From Sulfurimonas sp. (lineage in GTDB: Bacteria > Campylobacterota > Campylobacteria > Campylobacterales > Sulfurimonadaceae): a stretch of DNA of 64,000 nucleotides. The notes beneath the pieces were generated by a model. That model was not told the DNA's origin. It saw only the letters and a list, made by a program, of their open reading frames with translations, and made no database searches. This document shows positions 56,360-64,000 of the stretch, one piece after another; position 1 is the stretch's first letter; every line of letters begins with the position of its first letter. The position numbers and the translations under genes are program-made. The DNA lies in contig JAKFWK010000007.1 of assembly GCA_021732045.1 (NCBI GenBank), positions 23,395-87,394 of the forward strand. Reading direction: 5' to 3'.

Positions 56360-57685
56360 TGGCCTGAAAATCTAAGACACAATTTCATCAAAGTTTATTT
56401 CCTAAAAAGTTAAAATAAGCATGAAATATATGGAGATAAATATGAGTCGAAAAAAAGGTCAGGTTTACAGTGCCGAGCAGAAGACTAAAATCGTATTAGA
56501 GCTACTAAAAGAAGATCAAACAATAAATCAGTTAGCAACTAAATATCAAATAACAGCGAAATCTATTCAGAACTGGAAGAATCAATTTTTAGAGAATGCT
56601 TCATTGGCGTTTGAACCAGCCAAAGTTGTTCAAGAGTTTAAAGATGAGCTAAAGTCCAAAGATGAAGAGATAGCAGAGCTTCAAAAACAACTTGGTAAAT
56701 CAGTTGTTGAAAAGGAATGGCTAGCAAAAAAGCTAGAGAGCTCGGTCTCATTAAATAAGCGTAAAACACTTGTCGAGGACGAGCTTGAACTAAACATAAC
56801 GGTGCAGTGCAGATTATTAGGCATTAGTCGTGCAACTCATTATTATAAACCAGTGCCAATGAGTACAGAAGATGTAGTAATAATGCATGCAATCGATGAG
56901 ATTGCAACAGATAATTCTGAATATGGCTATAGATTAATTCATTGCCAACTTATGGAAGATGGGTACGGTATTGGCAAAGACAGAGTACTAAAATATATGC
57001 AGTTTATGGGAATCCAGGCGATTTATCCTACTAAGAAACGCTTGACAAGTATCAAAAATCCAGAACATATGGTCTATCAGTATTTACTCAAACAGTATTG
57101 GACTACCATAGGTCGCACCAAGCAGGTGTATGTTCCAACACCAAATGAAGTGTGGAGCGGCGATATAACCTACATTAGAACAAATGGCGGATTTATGTAT
57201 TTAGCTGCTGTTATAGACTGGCATAGCAAAGCTATATTGGCTTATAAAATATCTAATTCAATGGATGCAACACTTGCTGTAGATGTACTCAAAGAGGCAC
57301 TTGGCAAATATCCTAAACCAAAGATATTTAACTCAGACCAAGGCTCTCAGTACACTAGTTATGAACACACACAAGTTCTAAAACAACATGAGATTCAAAT
57401 CTCAATGAATGGTAGAGGAAGATCAATTGACAACATCGTTATCGAAAGATTCTTCAGAACTCTCAAACATAGTAATATTTATATCAGTGACTATCAATCT
57501 ATCAAGGAGTTAAAAGATGGTGTAAATGCTTATATGCACAAATATAATTTTAAGAGATTTCATTCAAGTATCGGCTATCAAAAACCGATGAATCTTTATC
57601 TTGAATATTTAAAAAGTGTAGGATAAAGTAGCAATTAGAGGCTGGAATTAATTAAGCTGAAAAGTTGTCTTGATTTTTCAGGCCA
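56360..57685 (+). mobile_element. IS3-family insertion sequence
   Basis: A 1,326-bp element bounded by imperfect inverted repeats that begin TGGCCTGAAAA and end TTTTCAGGCCA, with the TG...CA ends typical of the IS3 family; similarity continues inward through AAGAC. TTATAA flanks both ends; being self-complementary it can be read either as a 6-bp target duplication or as an extension of the inverted repeats. It carries one transposase gene. Its insertion separates a helicase remnant on the left from a primase-like pseudogene on the right. Confidence 0.85.
56442..57626 (+). CDS. IS3-family transposase, single reading frame
   Basis: The 394-residue protein joins an N-terminal helix-turn-helix (SAEQKTKIVLELLKEDQTINQLATKY), a leucine-zipper-like helix (ELKSKDEEIAELQKQLGK), and an integrase-fold DDE domain with Asp in WSGDITYI, Asp in FNSDQGSQYTS and Glu in IVIERFFRTLK. 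Most IS3 elements make this fusion by frameshifting between two frames; here it is continuous. I use the ATG at 56442, which has GGAG six bases upstream. All catalytic residues are present, so the copy may be active. Confidence 0.93.
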   Translation: MSRKKGQVYSAEQKTKIVLELLKEDQTINQLATKYQITAKSIQNWKNQFLENASLAFEPAKVVQEFKDELKSKDEEIAELQKQLGKSVVEKEWLAKKLESSVSLNKRKTLVEDELELNITVQCRLLGISRATHYYKPVPMSTEDVVIMHAIDEIATDNSEYGYRLIHCQLMEDGYGIGKDRVLKYMQFMGIQAIYPTKKRLTSIKNPEHMVYQYLLKQYWTTIGRTKQVYVPTPNEVWSGDITYIRTNGGFMYLAAVIDWHSKAILAYKISNSMDATLAVDVLKEALGKYPKPKIFNSDQGSQYTSYEHTQVLKQHEIQISMNGRGRSIDNIVIERFFRTLKHSNIYISDYQSIKELKDGVNAYMHKYNFKRFHSSIGYQKPMNLYLEYLKSVG

Positions 57686-58335
57686 TTATAAACTAAAAAC
57701 ATCAATATTTTCCTTACAAAGAAAAAAGATAAATTTTTTAATGGAAATAGTCGTATCACCTAAAGGCTTATTATTTTGATTGTACATTTGAAAAACAGGC
57801 TGCTTGAATTCCAACGGAAACTGCTCAAATTGAAGTTGAAATTTTGATAATTTTTTTAAAAGTCCATCTTTATAATCAATTTTATAAAAGGAGGATTCTA
57901 AATAATCACTTATTTTACTATAGAATGGATATTGATTACTAATATTATTTATTCTATTCTATTCGTTAAGTACGGCGTATAAGCAAATGTATTTCTGTAC
58001 CAAATGCCATTAACTTGATAAAATTCAGCGGATATAGATGCATTAAATCTATCTTCAACAGTTTGTATTTCGGTAGTAAAAATATAGATAGGATTATATA
58101 AAACAAGCTCATTTTTACTAATATCTATAATATTATCTACCACCATGACATCTCTATGTAAATTATCAGATATAGCTTTACTTATTAGCTTTTTATTAAA
58201 TTCATCTATTGGTTTATCAAAATCTGTCCTATAATAAAATTTGTTCTGATTTTTCCAGATACATAAAGCATTTCTATTAATATATTGAAGAACTTGATTT
58301 TGATAGAAATAAATATTATGTAAAATACTGTTTTT
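57686..58335 (-). pseudogene. Frameshifted second copy of the primase/helicase-like gene
   Basis: The minus strand encodes a homologue of the N-terminal part of the protein at 35410-36951: both have a strand-rich segment ending in VNGIWYRNTFAYTPYL here and KDGLYYRNTFKPSHYL there. Reading stops at 57949 but resumes in another frame (NNISNQYPFYSKISDYLESS ...) down to a TAA at 57686. The break lies on three tandem TATTC units (57950-57964); removing one unit rejoins the frames. The P-loop region present in the 513-residue homologue is absent, so the gene is also shortened. Confidence 0.55.
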
Positions 58336-58530
58336 TTACTGTTCTAGCTCATGTCTTTTTTGTATTTCACTTTGTTGTAGATTTTGTAGTTGTGTAGAGA
58401 CTAAAAGTAGTTGATGCACGTCTTTTGTTAGTTTGATAAGTTCTTTATTATCTATCACAAGTTCAGTTTCAAGGGTATTTGAAACAGTTTGAGGCAAATT
58501 CATTGTATTTTGAAGTTTATTTTGATTCAA
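58336..58530 (-). CDS. Small helical element protein
   Basis: A 64-residue product beginning at a TTG with GAGGAT about eight bases upstream. It is hydrophilic and probably helical (DNKELIKLTKDVHQLLLVSTQLQNLQQSEIQKRHELEQ), with heptad-like leucines. It lies directly upstream of, and in frame with, the decayed primase-like gene, separated by one stop codon beside an A7 run, so it could be the N-terminal part of that gene rather than a separate protein. Confidence 0.35.
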   Translation of the reverse strand: MNQNKLQNTMNLPQTVSNTLETELVIDNKELIKLTKDVHQLLLVSTQLQNLQQSEIQKRHELEQ

Positions 58531-59213
58531 ATTTATATCCTCATATCTACAACTAAAAGAATTGATTATTGTATGGCAAGAATGTTTTTAAATGGATTAA
58601 AGATAAGTAGCTATAAGTAATTACAACTATAGATTAGTAAAGTGATACCCATTTCTGATACCCACATTAATTTACACTGCGCGATAGTATTATATTTTTT
58701 ATTTTAAAAATCTTTTGGATGCCTATTTATAGGGGTTTTATAAGGGTGGTACCAGTGGGCTAACTCGAACTGGCATTTTCCTTCAAACGCCCTGAACACC
58801 GCATTTAGCGACGTTTTTTTATTTTTGGGGTTCGAGTAATTAACTTAAGAAAAACTAAAAGTTGATTTTGTTACAAAATATTTCTGTTTGCGTTATCATC
58901 ACTTAAGTAAGCTTTATAAATTATAAAAATGCACTATTTTCAATTTATAGTTACACTCCTCAGAAATAACACTTCGATTTGTGCATCAATTATAATAAAT
59001 TATTATAAACAACAGACAAATGTTACAAGCATTGTTACAACATTTTTATAGAAATGTTGCAAAAAAATCCCTGCATTGAAATTCGGCTTGAAACTTGTCT
59101 ATATTTATGGATTAAAATAATTTTTTTTACCTTCCAGTGAACTCATTGCCATAAATTTATTTAAATTTCCCCTACTCAATTATGTTGAGTTCTTAGATTT
59201 TAGTACCGATTCC
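58531..59213. other. Non-coding junction between pseudogenes and the right-hand gene cluster
   Basis: About 680 bases without a supportable gene. Notable are the direct repeat TGATACCCA twice near 58640-58670, a TGGTACCAGTGGGC...TCGAAC segment near 58748 that resembles the reverse complement of a tRNA 3' end but does not fold as one, a short hairpin CGC/GCG before TTTTTTT near 58810, and an 8-bp inverted repeat CAACATTT/AAATGTTG at 59038-59059. The mix suggests an old integration junction. Confidence 0.4.
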
Positions 59214-60659
59214 CTATTTCTTATTTACTTTGTTTGTTTCCACTCTTTGACATGCATAATGATAAAGATCAAATTCTTCAAACTTATTAGAATCAAGTTT
59301 ATTCTCTTGGTATGGAATTTGTTTAATGACTTCACTACGCATAATATTTTTGATGAAATCAAGATTGTTGTTCACATCACAAATACCTTTATGAGCCAAA
59401 ACATCTTTCTTTATTGTTGCAAAATCGTAGTAAAAATATTGTTTTTCATTCTGATCAGAATCAGGTTGCCCCATTAAAATTAGTACTTTATTATTGGTTT
59501 TGTAATGGATTGCTTTTGGATATGTTGTGAAACAAAATGTTTCTTGGAATGGAAGATGTTTTGAAGATAATCGAACGTCTTTAGTGCGAGTTTTACGATA
59601 TATTTGATTCGCAAATGTTTTTGCATATATCATTGGCAACATACTATCAACATAACTCTTTTTTTCCTCACCCATACAGAGAGATTTTGATAAATCTTTA
59701 TTTTGATATATCAACTGATTCAAATCATAATCATATAGAAAGTAAGTAGTTTGAGCATTCTCCGATATGTACAAAACATTACTAGTTTTACTTTCGTTCA
59801 AATCTTGAAAACTAATTTGCATATATGATGGGGTTTGTGTTTTACCCAAATATATTGGTAAAGCAACATCACTAAAAAAATCTTTCTTATTCGTAAAAAG
59901 TGTCATAAAAACAATATAAAAAAATGCAAAGCACAAAAAAATGACACCAAACGCAATGGCATTACTTTTTACTTCATGATTTACATTATATATTTCAAAT
60001 CGCATCTGCCATTTTTTATTTAATCGAACAATTACATACGTCATTATTTGCATCAACCAAAATAACAAAAATAAAAAAGTAAATCCTATTACATTAATTA
60101 CTAAGGCATAAGAGATAGAAAAAGATAACGTATCAAATTGTATAGAATCACTGGGAATAGATATTAACCTCATCATGAGTATAAAAGTAAAAAACGTCAA
60201 AATCAAAGGTGCTATTTTTATAAAATGCTTAGCTATGAAGGTTCCAATTTTATTGTCAAAATGAAGTTTTCTTTCTACGTTTGAAAAAGCAGTAAACATA
60301 CTTTTATTCAGATCAAACCGTTCATTCACATGTTCAACAATAGCATAGGAAACAAATAATTTTTTCTTTTTATGTGTTGCAACATAAGGAAATTTTTCAG
60401 TAAAAACCTTTGTAAATTGGATTGATAAATTATTTTCCATTGCAAGTTTTTTAGATGCTATATTTAAATGTCTAGCAACTAAAATTTCATTTTTATCAGT
60501 TGTATGAACGTACCAATATATTGTTACTCTTTTCGATTTATCTTTTCCAATTGCTTTACATAATGTAGCCACATGTCTCGTGAAAACATCAAGTTGAACT
60601 GTCTTGAACAATCCCTCATATTTCAATAAAAAATCATCATCAAAATACAATTTATCCAT
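59214..60659 (-). CDS. Membrane protein of unknown function, 481 residues
   Basis: The protein has a soluble N-terminal region of about 150 residues (VTIYWYVHTTDKNEILVARHL), three strong membrane segments (APLILTFFTFILMMRLISI, ALVINVIGFTFLFLLFWLMQ, AFGVIFLCFAFFYIVFMTLF), and a 220-residue soluble C-terminal part. I do not recognise the family. It is the last of three leftward genes; the middle one is also a membrane protein. No enzymatic motif is visible. Confidence 0.65.
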   Translation of the reverse strand: MDKLYFDDDFLLKYEGLFKTVQLDVFTRHVATLCKAIGKDKSKRVTIYWYVHTTDKNEILVARHLNIASKKLAMENNLSIQFTKVFTEKFPYVATHKKKKLFVSYAIVEHVNERFDLNKSMFTAFSNVERKLHFDNKIGTFIAKHFIKIAPLILTFFTFILMMRLISIPSDSIQFDTLSFSISYALVINVIGFTFLFLLFWLMQIMTYVIVRLNKKWQMRFEIYNVNHEVKSNAIAFGVIFLCFAFFYIVFMTLFTNKKDFFSDVALPIYLGKTQTPSYMQISFQDLNESKTSNVLYISENAQTTYFLYDYDLNQLIYQNKDLSKSLCMGEEKKSYVDSMLPMIYAKTFANQIYRKTRTKDVRLSSKHLPFQETFCFTTYPKAIHYKTNNKVLILMGQPDSDQNEKQYFYYDFATIKKDVLAHKGICDVNNNLDFIKNIMRSEVIKQIPYQENKLDSNKFEEFDLYHYACQRVETNKVNKK

Positions 60660-60706
60660 ACATTTGGCCTTTAAAATTCACTTATACTATTCAGATTAAG
60701 CATCTA

Positions 60707-61096
60707 TTATGCAAGAATCGATTTATAAATCAAATCTCCATAACTCGATATTACTGTGCCAAGTATAATATTTATTGCAATTACTTGCTTAATACGATTA
60801 TGAATGCGTCTCGCTGTTTGCCAAGGTTGTTCATCTTGTTTAGCCATTTCTCGGAATCTACGTCTAAAATAGCGAGGTAAAACTATTTCAGCATCTGTCT
60901 TAATTGATCGTTCTAAAAATTCATAAATGAACCATTGACTAAAAAGTACGTCTGCAACGATACCAGCACAAATTAATACACTACCACTCGCCTGAATTTG
61001 CCAATTTAATGACCAAGACAATAAAACAATCATCCATCCGAATAATATAGTTTTCCAAACATGTGGCGCAACATCCCACCAATAACGAAGCTTCAT
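60707..61096 (-). CDS. Small membrane protein, 129 residues
   Basis: The protein has two or three hydrophobic segments (ILFGWMIVLLSWSLNW, SGSVLICAGIVADVLFSQWFIYEF, and a C-terminal VIAINIILGTVISSYGDLIY) around a basic linker (PRYFRRRFREMAKQ). It sits between a large unknown protein and the 481-residue membrane protein, all leftward, with gaps of about 50 bases. A membrane effector or anchor is possible but unproven. Confidence 0.6.
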   Translation of the reverse strand: MKLRYWWDVAPHVWKTILFGWMIVLLSWSLNWQIQASGSVLICAGIVADVLFSQWFIYEFLERSIKTDAEIVLPRYFRRRFREMAKQDEQPWQTARRIHNRIKQVIAINIILGTVISSYGDLIYKSILA

Positions 61097-61154
61097 TATA
61101 TTTTCCTATCTAATTTTATTCACATCTGTATTACAAAATCTTCATTGATACTTT

Positions 61155-63875
61155 TTATAATTTAACAATTCTATAATAGGTTCTATATTCAGATTTTTGC
61201 CTTTCTGCACTGTGTGATAATTTTTTAATTCCATTTGGAAAGTATCTTTTTTCAGTCCATTGTAACCATATGATCTTTTTATTTCTTTCTTTCAAGTATT
61301 TATCTAAGTAATCTTTTCTGATATAAGTAAAAAATGATGTTGAATCATAATCATTTCCATGTTTAAAAGCAGTCGATACTATTTCATTATCCCTGTTGTA
61401 TAAATCAGAAGTTTGTGCTTTTATAAATAGCTCTAAATGATTACAAATATTTTTTGAAGGAACTTTTGTTTCTCCATTCGAAATAATTTCACTATGAGAG
61501 CTTTCCCACAAATTTTCAAAAACAGTGGTCTCAATATTTACTTGTAAACTTTCATAAGCTTTTTCATAATAAGGAACATCAATATATTCAACAGAATAAC
61601 CTATTCTTTCTGCTATTTCTTTTGTTAAATCATCATTCTTTTTATTAAATATAAAAGGAACTGAAATTTTCCAATCACCTTGATAAACTTTTTCCCAAAG
61701 TTCATCGGAATATTCTTTCTCTTTTTTCTTCAGATCAGCAACTTCATGTTCTAATAATGCTTTGCCATTATTTAATACTTTTAACTCTTTTTTGACTTTT
61801 TTTACATCGTGAAAGTTATAATGAATTACAAAGTTTTCAGAACTTCCTTCTAACATTAAATCACACCAAGGTATTTCTCCTTCATATAAATAATGTTGCT
61901 CATCATTTCTGAGATAATCAAAAGTATAATCTTTGTATTGACTTACAATGCAATCTACATTTTTATAATCATCTTCATTGACTAAAACAGCATTTATTGA
62001 AATATGAGCATCTCTTGTTTGATCTGCTTTATTCTTTTGAGACATATTCCCTTTTAAAAGAATCCAATCATATTTCTCTTCATAGCCAAACTGATTATTC
62101 ACTGCAATATATTCTTCAATCACTAAATCATCATCTACTTCATACCACTCTTCAGGTGCTGACGTTTCATTACCTAAAAAGTTCTTATTATTCATGTCTT
62201 CAAATAAATTATATTGTCTTAATTCAATAGGAAAACTCGGATCAATATCAACATCTGAAATTCTAAACTCATCCTTATCATTCCAGCCTTTTAATAATCC
62301 CAAATCACTTCTGTATCCCGCCATCTCATAAAAAGCTATCCATGAATATTTTTTTCCATATCGATCAATTTTTCCAGCACTATCATGATACGAATTGTTC
62401 CAAGCATCTTTTTCTATCTGCCTGTCAATTTTCCCAAATTTTTCTAAAGAATACCCTAGATTATAAACTCTCCAATAAATTTGAGATAATACTTGCTTAT
62501 ACTCATTATGTTCATCATCATAATTTTTTCTATCGTTAATCAATCTACCAATCGTATAGTTTCTAAAATCCATTTGTACTGGAGCATTCCCATCATAATA
62601 TTCCCCTTCATTTTTATCTTTCTCTTCTTTCCATTTTGTATGAGGATAATTAACTAATGGGTATTTAATTAATTCTTTATCAGCAATTGTTAATAAATCT
62701 GGTTGATGCAAGAGTGCTATATCTATGGTTCTTTTTGCATAGTCTCTCGCTAGAATATGAGTTGTTGTGTATTTTGCTTCGTTTGAAAACAAATTATCAA
62801 AAAGCCATTTTCCATATTGCAGTAAATAATCTTGTTGGTATGATTTATCTTTAAAATCATTTTGTCTTGCCATAGCCAATCCATAACTTACTGCCAGCAT
62901 TCTTTCAGGTACATAGGGATCATTTATATCTATTGAATATTTTAATAAATCTAAAAACTCTTTTGGATACTTTCTTGCATAATAGTATAAAGCTCTAGTT
63001 GATTCATCTCTCAATTTTCTAATATTAGTTGTCAAAATCCACATCACTTTTTTTGCTGCAACATGCACTCTGTCTGATAAAATTTTTTCATCCTTGCATA
63101 CTTTTTCAAAGTGCCTTACGATATTTGAAAAATGAGAATTACCATACCATGAGTGATTTCTTCTGACATATTCACTCCATGACAGATCTCTTTCACTTAT
63201 TGATAAATTTTTCAATAAGTCAGACCAAAAATTAAAATTTAAAGGGTGTTTAACATCTAATTCAATATTTTCGGCAAGATCAAGTAAATATATCTTTTGA
63301 TTTAAAAATTCTGTTTCTAAAAATACTTTTATTGGTTTCTCATTCTTTTCAATATATTTTTTATTAATTTCAAAAAGAGATTCTGTCGAATATTTTTTTG
63401 CTCTTTCATTTTGCAAAACATTAAATAAAAAAATATCATTTGTCTTAATAAGCAAAATACAAATTGTTCTTAAAATATCATCAAATAAAGGATGCTCGGT
63501 ATCTTTATTTAGCAATTTTTGAGTGAACTCTGTTGATTTTACAAACTTAAATAATGGTTTTTTGGTACCTATTTTTTTATTACATGCAGTTAAACAATTT
63601 TCTAGAAGTTTCGTCCCACTCTCTGGAATAAAAAATTCAAAACCTGTTTTTATAGTATTTACAAACCAATGATCTGAATTGTATTTTATAAGTGGATAAT
63701 ATTCTTTATATGTTTTAACAAGATACCTTGAAACGAGATAACTACCCAATAAGTCATAAGTAAATTGAATTTCTTCCTTATTGTCTTCTCTGTTCCAATC
63801 TCTATAAATTAGTAAATTTTCTCCCTCAAATACCCTTAATTCTTCATTTCTAAACAATTCTTCAGAACGAGGCAT
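61155..63875 (-). CDS. Large protein resembling the C-terminal part of a STAND-type sensor
   Basis: A 906-codon frame begins MPRSEELFRNEELRVFEG, but the first 60 residues (EIQFTYDLLGSYLVSRYLVKTY) look like the helical segment that follows the ATPase of STAND/NACHT sensors rather than a protein start. The rest is helical-repeat-like (ALYYYARKYPKEFLDLLKYS, AKRTIDIALLHQPDLL) and no P-loop is present. The frame is open upstream to a TAA at 63987-63989 but without another usable start. It is either a true shorter protein or the 3' piece of a broken sensor whose ATPase lies beyond the window. The family is not identified with confidence. Confidence 0.5.
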   Translation of the reverse strand: MPRSEELFRNEELRVFEGENLLIYRDWNREDNKEEIQFTYDLLGSYLVSRYLVKTYKEYYPLIKYNSDHWFVNTIKTGFEFFIPESGTKLLENCLTACNKKIGTKKPLFKFVKSTEFTQKLLNKDTEHPLFDDILRTICILLIKTNDIFLFNVLQNERAKKYSTESLFEINKKYIEKNEKPIKVFLETEFLNQKIYLLDLAENIELDVKHPLNFNFWSDLLKNLSISERDLSWSEYVRRNHSWYGNSHFSNIVRHFEKVCKDEKILSDRVHVAAKKVMWILTTNIRKLRDESTRALYYYARKYPKEFLDLLKYSIDINDPYVPERMLAVSYGLAMARQNDFKDKSYQQDYLLQYGKWLFDNLFSNEAKYTTTHILARDYAKRTIDIALLHQPDLLTIADKELIKYPLVNYPHTKWKEEKDKNEGEYYDGNAPVQMDFRNYTIGRLINDRKNYDDEHNEYKQVLSQIYWRVYNLGYSLEKFGKIDRQIEKDAWNNSYHDSAGKIDRYGKKYSWIAFYEMAGYRSDLGLLKGWNDKDEFRISDVDIDPSFPIELRQYNLFEDMNNKNFLGNETSAPEEWYEVDDDLVIEEYIAVNNQFGYEEKYDWILLKGNMSQKNKADQTRDAHISINAVLVNEDDYKNVDCIVSQYKDYTFDYLRNDEQHYLYEGEIPWCDLMLEGSSENFVIHYNFHDVKKVKKELKVLNNGKALLEHEVADLKKKEKEYSDELWEKVYQGDWKISVPFIFNKKNDDLTKEIAERIGYSVEYIDVPYYEKAYESLQVNIETTVFENLWESSHSEIISNGETKVPSKNICNHLELFIKAQTSDLYNRDNEIVSTAFKHGNDYDSTSFFTYIRKDYLDKYLKERNKKIIWLQWTEKRYFPNGIKKLSHSAERQKSEYRTYYRIVKL

Positions 63876-64000
63876 TCCTCTTGAATTATTTTCCCAAATA
63901 TATTTGGATAGTTGTAATAGTTTATTTTCTGTAAAATCATTATCATATTTTGAATCTAGCTTGTTTAATATAGAAGTAACATTTAATTACTATTTTTAAT

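Larger units (their letters stand above)
33903..64000. mobile_element. Integrative element inserted at the 3' end of ssrA (right end not in window)
   Basis: From the CCA end of ssrA onward the gene content changes from conserved housekeeping genes to an integrase, an excisionase-like gene, plasmid/phage replication and recombination genes, a restriction-modification operon, an IS element and pseudogenes. The integrase lies next to the tmRNA end, the standard layout for ssrA-targeted islands. I looked for a second copy of the ssrA 3' end to mark the right boundary and did not find one, so the element either continues past the window or has lost that end. Some of the right part may be older insertions rather than one unit. 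Confidence 0.7.

Noticed and set aside
58741..58790. A tRNA 3' end or right attachment site (TGGTACCAGTGGGC...TCGAAC, minus strand)
   Set aside because: The putative T stem does not pair and it does not match the ssrA 3' end, so it cannot be called a tRNA or the attR of this element.

Overview
The window reads as a chromosome segment of a sulfur-oxidising-type Campylobacterota (Epsilonproteobacteria; the gene neighbourhoods and the tmRNA tag look Sulfurimonas-like). This is inferred from AT-rich DNA, TATAAT -10 boxes without an obvious -35, tight overlapping operons, and gene orders such as leuS-lptE-(GGDEF)-folC-mfd and gpmI-fabG-acpP-fabF-accA.

Bases 1 to about 33,900 are ordinary core genome: an EF-hand protein; mfd, folC, a diguanylate cyclase, lptE and leuS; a small Ala/Pro-rich lipoprotein; a KtrAB-type potassium uptake pair; yajC-secD-secF; lnt, ppk, a gamma-carbonic-anhydrase-like protein and a TRIC-like channel; argJ, rpmB; an HDOD/CheX pair; rpe, trpF and a DnaQ-like exonuclease; the fatty acid genes accA, fabF, acpP, fabG; gpmI; mraY and murD. 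This part closes with two tandem tRNA-Phe genes and ssrA (tmRNA).

From the 3' end of ssrA to the right edge lies an integrative element whose distal end is not visible. It starts with a tyrosine integrase preceded by repeated TTGTACA boxes, then a primase/helicase-like gene with a degenerate P-loop, an intergenic stretch with a 21-bp inverted repeat, an Rpn-type nuclease remnant and 28-bp repeats. Next come an excisionase-like HTH gene and a plasmid/phage module (DUF932, Gp157-like, Rad52-like, DUF2958-like, Rep-like).

Bases 42,675-55,552 form a compact defence operon: hsdM, hsdS, an ABC/SMC-type ATPase, an unknown coupled partner, a Fic protein, a leftover 5' fragment of hsdR, a Septu-like ATPase + HNH pair, full-length hsdR, a HEPN-motif protein and, overlapping its stop codon, a tRNA-like element. 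That element becomes a canonical 74-nt cloverleaf if a 24-nt hairpin insertion in its anticodon loop is removed. Most of these genes overlap or abut, so they probably share transcription and translational coupling.

Bases 55,540-58,530 are decayed: a helicase remnant, an IS3-family element (56,360-57,685) and a second, frameshifted copy of the primase-like gene. The right end carries three unrecognised leftward genes: two membrane proteins and a large protein resembling the C-terminal part of a STAND-type sensor. The most interesting material is the nested defence operon and the tRNA-like element at its end.
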